Assembly: GCF_001949145.1 (NCBI RefSeq)
Contig: NW_019091378.1
Coordinates: 1,335,368 to 1,380,273 of the forward strand
Direction: 5' to 3'
DNA from: Acanthaster planci
Lineage: Eukaryota > Echinodermata > Asteroidea > Valvatida > Acanthasteridae
Length of the DNA stretch: 44,906 nt
Each line of letters begins with the position of its first letter. Position 1 is the stretch's first letter. Positions 36,101 through 43,256 of the stretch are shown here, in pieces. The notes under the pieces were generated by a model. It did no database searches and was not told where the DNA came from. It was given only the letters and a program-made list of their open reading frames with translations. Position numbers and translations under genes: made by a program.

Positions 36101-39100
36101 ATTATAGAAAACATGACAATCAAACCTATGTTGAGTTTGCTCATGAAAAGGGAGTTTATCTTGAAAGATGGTGCATGTCCAAAAAAGTGGAAAAGGACTT
36201 TGAAAAGTTGAAACAGTTGATTTTAATCGAAGAATTCAAAAGATGTGTGGGAGCTGATATTAAGACCTACCTCGATGAAAAAGGTGCAGGAACCCTGCTC
36301 CAAGCAGCCACCTTAGCTGATGATTATGCATTGACGCACAAAAGCTAATTTTATAAATCAAAAATTGTCACTTCAGCTAAAAGCAACTCTGAAGCATCGG
36401 CTGTTCCCAGGAAAGGACACAGTACTGTGAACCTTTCAAGCTTAGCTTCACCTGATCCATATACTGGCTCCCATCAGTCCACTTCAAATGGTCCCTTTTG
36501 CAAATATTGTAAACGCAGGGGTCATGTGATAAGTGACTGTCAGGTTCTGAAAGCTAAGAAAAGAAAACGATGCGTCACCTAATGCTCTTACTTCCTCACG
36601 GGGAGTCATTTTGAGTCACTTTTTGTCATGTTACAAATGTTGATAATGTTGGCAAGGCTCAACCTGTTGCCAATTGTGTCAGAGGGATACGTATCTCTCG
36701 TTGAAAAAACTGATCCTGTGCGGATAAACATCCTTTGTGATACTGGGGCAACTCAGTCTGTATTGTTGCAAGATATTTTGCCATTTTCTGATCAACCTGC
36801 TTCAGGTGAATCTGTTGTGGCACAAGGTATTGAGGGTACTTTCATGAATATTAATCTACACAAAATTATCTTGAAGTCAGATTTGGTCACAGGAATTGTT
36901 TAGGTGGGCGTTCGACCGACTTTACCAGTTAAGGGTGTCTCTGTCTTGCTGGGTAATGACTTAGCAGGTAGTCAAGTGATTGCTGATTCCTCATGTTATC
37001 TGTAAGCCAAGGACTTGTGAGGATAATGCTGCTGATGCAGATTTGGCAGAGTTATATCCGTCTTGCGTAGAGACTCGAGCTTTGGTGCAAAAGGCACTTA
37101 AAAATTCAGCAGTGTCTGAATCTGAGAATCAGAACGAATTTCTTTATCTGATACATTTATGTCCCAAGAAGGAAACTCTCAAAGATCATTCTTTGGTTAA
37201 AAGTTCTTCCTGAGACGAGAGTTTTGAGCAATCGGAGAAAAAGAAACAAGAAAGTTTGTGTGAGCAGAAAGGGGATCCCAGGATTGCCTCACTGTTGGGT
37301 AATGTTTTTTCTGTGGAAGAAATTAAGAATGTCTGTGTTGGATACAGTATTTTGTTAAAGCAGGTGTACTTATGAGAAAATGGCATCCAGCCGATATTCC
37401 CACCAACGAAGAGTGGGCTACTGTAAACCAGTTTATGACGAAAGCTGGTGAAGTTAATTATGTGGTTCAGACTCCCAATAGTAGAAAGTCTGCCCAGTTG
37501 TGTCCTGTTAATATGTTAAACCATACTACGATCGTAGTGATGTGTGTTCTTAAAGTATCCGTAAAGTGGGCTGTGAAGAACTTGATTCCGGTATTTCCAT
37601 TACTGATGAAATTGTAGACTGTAAAATTGAGGTGACAAATGAGCTTGCTAATTCACAAACCGAACACTAAGTTTTGTCAAAACTAGAGTTCACAAAAGTT
37701 TGTTAACAGGGTACTTATTCATGCATCAAACGACTAATGAGTGAGAAATGTAATTTACATGCTATATGTACATGTACATGTAGGTACAAAATGCTGGTAC
37801 ATGTATTTTACTTACAGTGTTCAGTGTGCAAAAAGCAGTTTTGTTTTGTTTGTGATCTAGGCTCCGGGGTTAAATGACTTACATGTACATGTAGGCTTGA
37901 TTAAAAATCACTTTATTAAGGGCACTCATTCAGGGGTATTTAGTGGTTTTTGTTACACTGCACAATGACTGACATTTCTAATCTCAATAAAATAAAAGTG
38001 TACCTGTAAAAAGGTAGATGTACATGAAATTGGCAATTCAAATGAAGTAAAATTAAATCATGATGATAAATCCTTCGTATCAAATTCACTTACTGAATCC
38101 GAACAGCTGATTTAAATCAAAACAAGTGGATTGAATCGAACAAAAAAAACTTGCCCACCCAGATTGTGTGTAGCACATGCGCATTCATACAAATTGTACT
38201 TCATTAATACTAGTAGGAACTGGCTACTGGAAGGATCGTAGACGGGTGGTTTGTTGTTAAAAATGTGCAAAACCTGCAAACATTTCCAATCAGCAAAAAA
38301 GAATTCTAAACTTGAAACATTTTTGCCTTTTTCATCAAAAATTAAACTGTGATTTAAATCGGTGATTTAAATCAGCCAACTCTGTATAATTCTGAACACA
38401 ACTGGGTAGTTATTTTTAAAACTTTTGCAATTCCAAACTGATTTTGGTAGGGGAAGTGAAGTAACATCTTTCAGCAGTCCCATTTAGGGGCTGTCCATAA
38501 AGTACGTACATGTAGGCATAAAATGCCAACTTTTCAGACCCCGCTCCCTCCCTCCCTGGCGTAAGCAGCGGCTCCACCCCCGTACGCATATGCATTCCAC
38601 AATTCCGGAAGAAGCTGCTGGTCTTTGTCATGTGTGATGTTGTGGTTTATTAAATTAATAATTTGCATTGGCGTGGGAGGATAAATGGACAGGGGTGGAT
38701 GTTGGAGAATACTGTATTTGAATTTCAACGCGCAAAGTCTGATTCCGGTATTTCTTTGCATAAGGAAATGTATTGATATGATGAAGATTCATTGCAGGCA
38801 AATTTTCGGTTTACGTGAGGTACTCACTGGCTTGAACCCATCCCCCTCTGTATGCATGGCATACGCAACAGCACCAACCCCCCCCCTTTGTGCGTACATA
38901 ATTAAAGTACATGTGTACATAATGGATGGCCCTTATGGGCATCACTTGACCCCATCATCACTTGACCCCGTGTGCAAACCCAATGAGAAAGATATTAAGT
39001 TTTAGTCGTAAATGCTTCACTATTTTCGCTGTTGAATTTGAATTATTAGAACATGTTGTTGCTTTCTGATGGCTGACACACCACTGTTTGGAAAATTTAG

Positions 39101-39879
39101 TGATGTCCTTATATGCAAATTTTCCACAACATCATATGAAAGCTTGAACTTGACATTGAATCCCTGTGTGGCCCAATGACAGGTGCATGAAAAAGACAAA
39201 GCTGTGCATAAGTTGGAACAATAAACAGAGCTTCCCATATGGGCCTAGACAAAGACCTTTTATTTTAATAGGGGGCCTATCTTGACATTTGGTCTAACTC
39301 CAATTAAGAAATTAAAAGCACAAATAGGGATTGGATTTTGAGGGCTTTATGTATCTGATCATTCATGTCATTTGATCTGAAATGAAGGGGGCTCTTAGAA
39401 AAAAAAATCACAGACCGAGTCTACAACAACAAATAGGACAATGAGTATCAGGTGGGAAGAGTTCCATATACAAACACCACCTGAGGACACCTTGTGTGCA
39501 AACCCCATGAATGAGATTGGTCTGAAAACTGTGTTACTAGTTAACGACTTGGTAATTGAACTTTTTTGGACATGCTTTTGCTTTCTGACAGCTAATAGTG
39601 CACTGTTGGGAATAATTAATGGAGTCTGAAAATGGAACTCTTTCCAATCAGACATGTTAGAACATGCATCGAGAGAACTTAAACAGGCATGACAGGTGGG
39701 GAAGTCCGTAGCGTAATTTACACCTCACACCTAGACCTGTCAACATGGTCAAACGTCAAATTGCAAACTAGGCCTAGTAGTACAATAACTCACTGCTCAC
39801 CATGTGAAGAGGCACTTTTGCAAGCCAGACGCTGTGCAAAACCGGTGGCGTCGAAGATCAAGCTAGAAAGAGTCAACAT
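23995..39879 (-). CDS. NAXD: ATP/ADP-dependent (S)-NAD(P)H-hydrate dehydratase, nine-exon model
   Basis: NAXD dehydrates damaged NADHX and NADPHX back to NADH and NADPH using ATP or ADP, working with the epimerase NAXE. Joining exons at 39879-39801, 32271-32066, 31047-30959, 29160-29052, 27705-27655, 27345-27241, 26968-26848, 25455-25329 and 24160-23995 keeps one frame at every junction and gives about 350 residues, near the length of animal NAXD. Family hallmarks in order: KHKGQDGR (about 64-71), [32 protein letters not shown] (about 147-152), VIDAD (175-179), LTPN (199-202), [18 protein letters not shown] with the presumed catalytic Asp (about 271), and [13 protein letters not shown] near the C-terminus. 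Introns run 309 to 7,529 bases and contain several mobile elements. Exons 2-9 are certain; exon 1 is inferred. Confidence 0.95.
25329..25455 (-). CDS. NAXD: NAXD exon 8 (GGQGD catalytic loop)
   Basis: Acceptor TACTTCAG, donor CCCAA|GTGAGT. It encodes [20 protein letters not shown], then [20 protein letters not shown] and the first two bases of a split Asn codon. GGQGD is the anion-hole and catalytic-Asp motif of the ribokinase-like fold, so the active site is intact. Confidence 0.96.
26450..26711. mobile_element. MITE-like element, family A, copy 3 (in NAXD intron 7)
   Basis: It begins GGGCGCAAATTAAACAGCA and ends GTCATGAAATTAGGCC, degenerate inverted termini around 262 bp. The interior agrees with copy 1 (AGAGGCTCC, TATTTCATG, GTAAGCAGTA, AAAGGCATGCTTACCT). 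No coding capacity. Confidence 0.6.
26848..26968 (-). CDS. NAXD: NAXD exon 7
   Basis: The acceptor follows a run of nine C on the minus strand (CCCCCCCCCAG); the donor is AATG|GTGAGT. It encodes [20 protein letters not shown] and [20 protein letters not shown], including the conserved VV.KG.ND.ISNG segment that contacts the nucleotide. Confidence 0.95.
27241..27345 (-). CDS. NAXD: NAXD exon 6 (LTPN motif)
   Basis: Acceptor TTACTCAG, donor AACGTG|GTGAGT, 35 whole codons. It starts with the second Asp of VIDAD and carries [18 protein letters not shown]. The residue after VIDAD is Ala, where vertebrate NAXD has Gly; bacterial relatives also have Ala (DADAL), so activity should be kept. Confidence 0.95.
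27655..27705 (-). CDS. NAXD: NAXD exon 5 (51-bp micro-exon)
   Basis: Acceptor TTTACAG, donor GATGCA|GTAAGT. Seventeen whole codons, [17 protein letters not shown], containing the beta-strand that ends in the VIDAD motif. Too short to be found as an open frame; recognised by homology. Confidence 0.93.
27827..28084. mobile_element. 258-bp element with ~57-bp terminal inverted repeats (NAXD intron 4)
   Basis: The left end ATATGTGACCCGCTCTGT and the right end, inverted, are identical for 18 bases. Homology then continues through AAGTCAC..., CTCCAGAGC.ACTT and TGAGTT for about 57 bases. The TATGTGACCC terminus next to TA suggests a Tc1/mariner- or other TA-targeting MITE. There is no gene inside. 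Confidence 0.75.
29052..29160 (-). CDS. NAXD: NAXD exon 4 (GPGLG nucleotide-binding loop)
   Basis: Acceptor TTTACAG, donor GTGCTG|GTAAGA. After one base completing Leu it encodes 36 residues, [12 protein letters not shown]... through [17 protein letters not shown]. The GPGLGR loop is the family's glycine-rich substrate/nucleotide-binding segment. Confidence 0.95.
29356..30137 (-). mobile_element. Decayed Tc1/mariner-like DNA transposon with ~157-bp terminal inverted repeats
   Basis: Left arm 29,356-29,515 and right arm 29,979-30,137 are inverse copies differing at only scattered positions. Shared blocks include CACATATCTCCTCTTTCCAA on the plus strand and GGTCATGGATGGCCGA. The 782-bp unit is flanked by TA at 29,354-29,355 and 30,138-30,139, the target duplication of Tc1/mariner-type elements. 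The interior keeps the tail of a transposase gene on the minus strand; the rest of the gene is gone. It lies in NAXD intron 3 on the same strand as NAXD. Confidence 0.85.
29665..29900 (-). pseudogene. C-terminal remnant of an IS630/Tc1/mariner-type transposase
   Basis: From 29,880 down to a TAA at 29,665 one frame stays open for 71 codons. It has [16 protein letters not shown], then [10 protein letters not shown] and [25 protein letters not shown]...PP...LRQRI is the well-known tail just after the last catalytic acidic residue of many animal mariner-like transposases. Directly upstream (about 29,881-29,900), one frame over, is PPRS, the usual WPPRSPDL motif, so a frameshift separates them. 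The catalytic core is missing. Confidence 0.85.
30959..31047 (-). CDS. NAXD: NAXD exon 3
   Basis: Acceptor CACCCACAG, donor GTGTT|GTAAGT. It encodes [20 protein letters not shown] and then SPELIVHPV plus two bases of Leu. This is the most conserved part of the family and the piece that identifies the gene without doubt. Confidence 0.97.
31569..31606 (+). repeat. Two copies of a 15-bp tandem repeat (NAXD intron 2)
   Basis: CAGTGTTTTCCCAG occurs at about 31,578 and 31,593 head to tail. Minor local duplication inside NAXD intron 2. Confidence 0.6.
32066..32271 (-). CDS. NAXD: NAXD exon 2 (start of catalytic domain)
   Basis: Acceptor CACACAG, donor AAAACT|GTGAGT. After two bases of a split Gly codon it encodes 68 residues from [10 protein letters not shown] through [27 protein letters not shown] and [18 protein letters not shown] and GGC.EYTGAP are signature stretches at the start of the ribokinase-like NAXD fold. 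Confidence 0.95.
32272..35100. other. NAXD intron 1, left part, no feature recognised
   Basis: AT-rich intronic sequence. A GTATGTGACCCACAAATTT phrase at 33,133 recalls the terminus of the element at 27,827 but has no clear partner. The remaining open frames are short and AT-driven. Confidence 0.35.
35131..35303 (+). repeat. Left LTR remnant
   Basis: TTTTGACAAAAGTAGAGTTC through ACAGGGTATTTATTAGG and CTAATGAGTGAGAAA is repeated at 37,671-37,750. The presumed end, ...GACAGACAACA, is two bases before the primer-binding site. A second internal repeat (AAGGATAAAGTGCA.AC.AGG) occurs at 35,092 and 35,254. Confidence 0.55.
35306..35323 (+). other. Primer-binding-site-like sequence (tRNA-Pro type)
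   Basis: TGGGGGCTTGTCCAAGAA matches the complement of the 3' end of animal tRNA-Pro (TGGGGGCTCGTCCGGGAT) at 14 of 18 positions, and its place just inside the LTR end is right. The tRNA assignment is tentative because the copy has decayed. Confidence 0.5.
35400..36348 (+). pseudogene. Gag remnant of the gypsy element
   Basis: The first part (35,400-35,855) has an alpha-helical N-terminal region and a long charged coiled-coil-like stretch rich in KLEEL-type repeats. A frameshift near 35,845 moves to a frame with [20 protein letters not shown]. This frame has a TAG stop at 35,938 and then continues through [20 protein letters not shown] to [11 protein letters not shown] and a TAA at 36,346-36,348. 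The latter part resembles the SCAN-like capsid domain of animal gypsy Gag proteins. The frame has no ATG at its expected start (TTG at 35,400). Confidence 0.8.
36499..36540 (+). pseudogene. CCHC zinc knuckle of the gypsy Gag
   Basis: [14 protein letters not shown] fits CX2CX4HX4C exactly, the nucleic-acid-binding knuckle at the end of Gag. It is in frame with a serine-rich linker after the capsid part. Confidence 0.85.
36628..37010 (+). pseudogene. Aspartic protease remnant of the gypsy element
   Basis: [13 protein letters not shown] carries the DTGA active-site motif at 36,739-36,750. After an in-frame TAG at 36,901 the frame goes on with [18 protein letters not shown], the usual C-terminal strand of this protease group. 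Further on, PHVICKPRT... and [12 protein letters not shown] resemble the linker that follows protease in related elements. Confidence 0.8.
37270..37617 (+). pseudogene. Fused N- and C-terminal integrase fragments
   Basis: A linker piece ([12 protein letters not shown], about 37,310) is followed, after a frameshift, by [20 protein letters not shown]. This is the stretch that precedes the HHCC zinc domain of integrase in related elements. Directly after it in the same frame comes [19 protein letters not shown], the integrase C-terminal SH3-like tail. The whole zinc domain and DDE core between them is missing, deleted at about 37,425-37,440, yet the frame is kept to 37,617. The assignment is by remembered family pattern. 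Confidence 0.7.
37671..37760 (+). repeat. Right LTR remnant
   Basis: TTTTGTCAAAACTAGAGTTC through ACAGGGTACTTATTCA and CTAATGAGTGAGAAAT matches 35,131-35,215 in the same orientation. After this the match fades into TACATGTA repeats, so the 3' part is lost or overwritten. Confidence 0.6.
37761..38930. other. NAXD intron 1, middle part
   Basis: AT-rich, with TACATGTACATGTA clusters at about 37,766-37,785 and 37,881-37,895. The word TTTAAATCA recurs around 38,110 and 38,351-38,375. No gene recognised. Confidence 0.35.
38940..39125. mobile_element. MITE-like element, family B, truncated copy 4
   Basis: ACTTGACCCCGTGTGCAAACCCAATGAGA...GAT and later ACATGTTGTTGCTTTCTGATGGCTGA align with the interior of the copies at 39,454 and 17,676. 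The outer GGAAAGAGTTCC termini are not preserved. Confidence 0.5.
39454..39645. mobile_element. MITE-like element, family B, copy 3
   Basis: It starts GGGAAGAGTTCCATATACAA and ends AATGGAACTCTTTCC, about 15-20 bases of terminal inverted repeat around 192 bp. The interior matches copy 2 (TTGGTCTGAAAA, AACGACTTGG, GAACTTTTTTGGACATG). It lies 155 bases downstream of the NAXD candidate exon 1. Confidence 0.7.
39801..39879 (-). CDS. NAXD: NAXD candidate exon 1 (N-terminal leader)
   Basis: On the minus strand an ATG at 39,879 opens 26 codons ([20 protein letters not shown]...) ending at a donor CACATG|GTGAGC. It leaves one base, which joins the two leftover bases of exon 2 to make Gly, so phase fits exactly. 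The peptide has basic and hydrophobic residues and no acidic cluster, which suits an organelle or secretory leader as known for animal NAXD. A further in-frame ATG at 39,948 would add 23 residues. The call rests on phase, donor and CpG-rich surroundings; no homology supports it. Confidence 0.5.
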
Positions 39880-40260
39880 TTTTGCAGATCCTGACGAGTT
39901 CTTCAACACGTTCAGGAAAACACACCAATATTTAGACGCAAGGAACATGAGTTTGGGTTTCGAGGTCGCATGTATACGTACGTACATGTACGTGCATAAC
40001 CGGATGCGACAACTCCCCAGACTTGCAATGTGGTGCTTCAATATGCAAGGTTTTCTATAGTCGGAGTCCCCGACTAAAAAGTTGTCGCATTAGCGCAGCG
40101 CGCCCTCTAGTTTAAAAGGCAGGGGGAACTCCCGTTCATGGGTTATCTCGGTCTACCTGGAGACAGAGCCGAGAAAGGGATTTTCCGAACTCGAGCGACA
40201 AAAAGTTTGGAAAACTTTTGGCATTTATGACACCTGTAAATTATGTTCCGGCAAAGAGAA
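39880..40260 (-). promoter_or_regulatory. Possible NAXD promoter region
   Basis: Upstream of the candidate first exon on the minus strand, CpG density rises (gtcgcattagcgcagcgcgcc at 40,083-40,103, cggatgcgac, cttacgagc). No TATA box is obvious. The call depends entirely on exon 1 being correct. Confidence 0.25.
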
Positions 40261-40356
40261 TATTAAGACAGTAGACCTAACGTACACTAGTAATAAAATG
40301 AGATCCATATGTCTCACAAATCTTTATAACGTTTTCTTTGTACAATGACTACAAGC

Positions 40357-40459
40357 AGTCCGAGTAACTTGGACTCTACAAATCGCCTTTTTAAACATTT
40401 TTCCGTATGTTTTAAAAATGTTTAAAAAGGCGATTTGTAGAGTCCAAGTTACCCGGACT
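40357..40459. repeat. Near-perfect 103-bp palindrome
   Basis: The left arm, AGTCCGAGTAACTTGGACTC through AATCGCCTTTTTAAACATTT, is answered by its inverse ending at 40,459. The arms are about 46 bases with about one mismatch and a spacer of about 11 bases. A single strand would form a very stable hairpin. It could be a tiny foldback element. It lies upstream of the NAXD candidate first exon. Confidence 0.9.
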
Positions 40460-40888
40460 AGAACATAAGTATTATTATGCAGACTTCTAGTGATTGCATT
40501 GATGAACTTACGAGCAAACGAGTTCCAGCCATTCGAGGCACAAGTTCTTTAAGTTTTGGGTCATACTTCACGCGAATACGAAAGCAGAACAGATTTGATG
40601 TGATGAAAAATTTGGAGTGAAATTTCGTTCGAGTTGAAAAATGTCGATGGCGAGAGAGTGAGTTGGCGGAGGCGGCACCAACAACTGTCCGAATGATGGG
40701 AAGGAGGATTGATCACATCACCGAACCTACGTGTCCTTTTCCCAAGGAAATGTCGATGTTGGGTGAGTAATGTAAAGAGGTTTTTGGCCACTTTTTTAGA
40801 AGGAAAATTACGTTTAAAAAACACAATTTTCATAATTCCAAACACATTTTAATGTTTCGAACAACTCTTCCGTTCAAAGTCAAAATTT

Positions 40889-41461
40889 CACTTTGAATTG
40901 AAGTGACCAAATTTCACAGCTCAGTCATCTTGTATTTGGTCTTTGAAAGTTTGTTGAATTTCGTTGCTCGAACAACCCAAAAATAACCAGACTGGGTGAC
41001 GTTTTCGACGCGCATGGGCAATAAATTTCCGCTGCAAACATAAACTTCATCCTTCTTTGTCATTCTATAAATTTGGGATCTATCGTGTCTCTCTCACCTC
41101 TGAGATATGATTTGGTAAGATAAGAACACATTCTACGAGTGGCATAGTACAACAAAATTACTGGCCAAACAAAGAAAAATAGTCTGAAGTCCATTTCAGG
41201 GTCAGTCTCTTAACGGACGTAAAAATGTCGCACTTTGGACCCCAAATTGTGGAATAATGCTTATGTCAGTTGGGCAAGCGTAGACTCCAGATCAGTCTGT
41301 TCCAATAGTCGCCGGAATGCCGCTCTTGCCTATATATAATTTTTATTCGTCGTACCATCCCTGATCATATCAAGTGGAACGAAGAGGTAAATTTGATCCT
41401 GAGAAAAAACAACAATAAGTCTAGTCAGTGGCCTATCCAGGTGTCTGAGCTGGGGGTTAAC
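40889..41461 (+). repeat. Direct repeat copy A (~0.57 kb) left of the sulfotransferase-like gene
   Basis: Runs from CACTTTGAATTGAAGTGACC to GCTGGGGGTTAACA and matches 44,235-44,818 in the same orientation over its whole length, with scattered substitutions and a few indels. It lacks ~25 bases found in copy B before AGGGTCAGTC but has ~15 extra before ATCATATCAAGTGG. No coding potential; no clear TG...CA ends. Confidence 0.9.
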
Positions 41462-42150
41462 ATGCACCACTTTTCGAAAAACGACAGTTAATTTCTGTTA
41501 CCCGTACAAGAATCCTAACCCCTATAAGCTCAGCTGTTAGTACTGTTTCAAAAATACTATCATTCCATTTCGTCACAGAATGTATTGATAAAATGATTTG
41601 AATTAACGGTTATTTGGACGTCATTTTTTTGTTATGATTCAAAATTGACTAAGAAAGAGGAGGCCGAAGAAATCAGGCGTAATAAATTACATAACTCACT
41701 GTTATTTGACTTTCTCTTGTTAATTGGATTAAGGGCCAACGCTTTGCATACATATTTATATCACTGACGAAAATGAATGATTAAATCAGTAAAATAAAAT
41801 ACAAAAAAGTCTCAGGCCTTCCGACACGATAGGATACAGACTAGCCAAAGAGATATCACAATGTTTAGCGGCCTATATGACCGGTATGAGTTGTCTAAAT
41901 AGTCTCATTGAGTCAAGTGCTTAACTCTGGTCAATTTGAGTCACAAATATTTTAACACAAGTTGATGAGCAAAAATAGGATTGAAAGTCATTTTCGTATT
42001 TTAATAGAGGGGAAGTTCATGGTGGTTTTAATGTTGAAAAGAGGCCGATTTTCATGGGATACATTTGTATTCAAACCAGGCGCACCGGCAACTTTACGTG
42101 TGATGAACATAAATCAGCTGTTTTTTATTACCACAATTTTACCCACTGTC
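41462..42150. other. Upstream flank of the sulfotransferase-like gene
   Basis: AT-rich sequence with no gene recognised. The open frame at 41,962-42,264 has no family resemblance and overlaps the promoter. Confidence 0.35.
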
Positions 42151-42156
42151 CTTTAC

Positions 42157-42177
42157 GTGCGCATGCGTAGTATAAAA
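42157..42177 (+). promoter_or_regulatory. NRF1-like site and TATA box
   Basis: GTGCGCATGCGTA at about 42,158-42,168 fits the palindromic NRF1 motif (GCGCATGCGC). It is followed at 42,171 by TATAAAAA. The TATA box is about 270 bases before the ATG at 42,441, allowing a start site near 42,200 and a 5' UTR of about 240 bases. Confidence 0.5.
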
Positions 42178-42440
42178 ACGGGCTATTTGGACCATGGACG
42201 AACACTAACGTTTCGCGTTAACTTCTGGTTCCATGTTGCTCTTTGTGCAGGGGGCGTGGTTTAAAAAAGTGACGTCACACTTACAAATCGGGTAGCAATT
42301 TTGTGACAAGTTTTTTTCCCACCCGTAGAGATGGGGAAAAGGGTTATTTTCTATTCCAAACAGACTAATTAGAACACCTTTTTTTCTACCCACTGATCTT
42401 TGATCATCGTTGACTGAATCACGACCTTTAACCGTTGAAC

Positions 42441-43256
42441 ATGGCAGATCTGACACCGCAGCAGCATCAGATTTTCTGCTGGTCAACTGCTCGTTGTCTC
42501 TCGACCATCTTTATGAAATGTCTGTCGATGACGGAGGGCTCTTTGGCCTGGCTGGAACCGTTTTGCACGGCAGAGCATTATGGTCCCCAGGGACGTCTGT
42601 TGCCACCAGGCATGGTCCCCGAAGAGCCAGACTACAAGCATGCCTGGGTTAAACAGAAGCTGGAGGGCGACTTTGAAGGCCACAGCTTGGTTTTTGTTAA
42701 AGACCTAGCTTATGCCGTCACGGAAAGGCTGCAGTTTCTCCCCAACGGTTACCGCCATTCTTTCCTCATCCGCCATCCACTGAAGAGCTTCATGTCATTT
42801 TACCGAGTGTTGAAAAAGACTTTTGGAGAGAGCGAAGTTGACTTCCGGGGCTGGTTACCACAGAAGGGCTTCGGCTATGGGGAGCTTGCAGAGCTTGCGG
42901 ATTACGTCGAAAGAGACCTCAAGCAACCACTGGTGATCGTGGACGCTGACGACATCCAGAGACAGCCCAAAGTCATGGTGGAGAAGTACTGCCGCGCTTT
43001 GGGGCTGCCATTCTCTGAATCTATCCTGACCTGGGAGCCAGGAATACCCAAGAATTGGATCCTGCGGAAAGCCATGGCAGAAGCAGGAGAAAACTACCCC
43101 TTTATTACCACGATGGCAAGCACCCACTCGTTCATCAGCAGCAGTTGCCAGACAACCATCAGTCAAGAGGAGGTGCCTCAAGTCGTACAAGAGATGCTTG
43201 AAGTCGCCCTTCCCTTCTATGAAAAACTTCACGCACGGCGTCTCCTCCCATCTTAG
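42441..43256 (+). CDS. Sulfotransferase-like P-loop protein, single exon
   Basis: Intronless frame of 271 codons. The first ATG is at 42,441 in a good context (GAACATGGC). The protein starts MADLTPQQHQ. CWSTARCLSTIF (13-24) matches the 5'-phosphosulfate loop of this family, where PRS.ST is usual; here A replaces P before R. RHPLKSFMSFYR (111-122) is the 3'-phosphate-binding RxPxxxxxSxxxR motif for PAPS. VIVDADDIQ and YCRALGLPF (165-191) are typical of the C-terminal half. No signal peptide or membrane segment is seen, so it is probably cytosolic. Invertebrates have several such genes of unknown substrate; some are mislabelled as aminotransferase-like. GC content is above its surroundings. It is flanked by direct repeats A and B. 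Confidence 0.85.
   Translation: MADLTPQQHQIFCWSTARCLSTIFMKCLSMTEGSLAWLEPFCTAEHYGPQGRLLPPGMVPEEPDYKHAWVKQKLEGDFEGHSLVFVKDLAYAVTERLQFLPNGYRHSFLIRHPLKSFMSFYRVLKKTFGESEVDFRGWLPQKGFGYGELAELADYVERDLKQPLVIVDADDIQRQPKVMVEKYCRALGLPFSESILTWEPGIPKNWILRKAMAEAGENYPFITTMASTHSFISSSCQTTISQEEVPQVVQEMLEVALPFYEKLHARRLLPS

Larger units (their letters stand above)
35131..37760 (+). mobile_element. Decayed Ty3/gypsy LTR retrotransposon, Gmr1-like, internally deleted
   Basis: In order on the plus strand: a terminal repeat remnant, a primer-binding-site-like sequence, gag with CCHC zinc knuckle, aspartic protease, then two integrase fragments fused by a deletion, then a second terminal-repeat remnant. No reverse transcriptase or RNase H is present. 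Protease is followed by integrase and not by reverse transcriptase, which fits the Gmr1-like group of deuterostome Ty3/gypsy elements, where integrase lies upstream of RT. In-frame stops and frameshifts show it is inactive. It sits antisense in NAXD intron 1. Confidence 0.85.

Noticed and set aside
39689-40060. Plus-strand frame of 123 codons
   Set aside because: It lies opposite the NAXD candidate exon 1 and looks like a shadow of that strand; no recognisable domain.
42435-42440. TTG start six bases upstream of the sulfotransferase-like ATG
   Set aside because: Non-ATG initiation is unlikely; the ATG at 42,441 has a good context.
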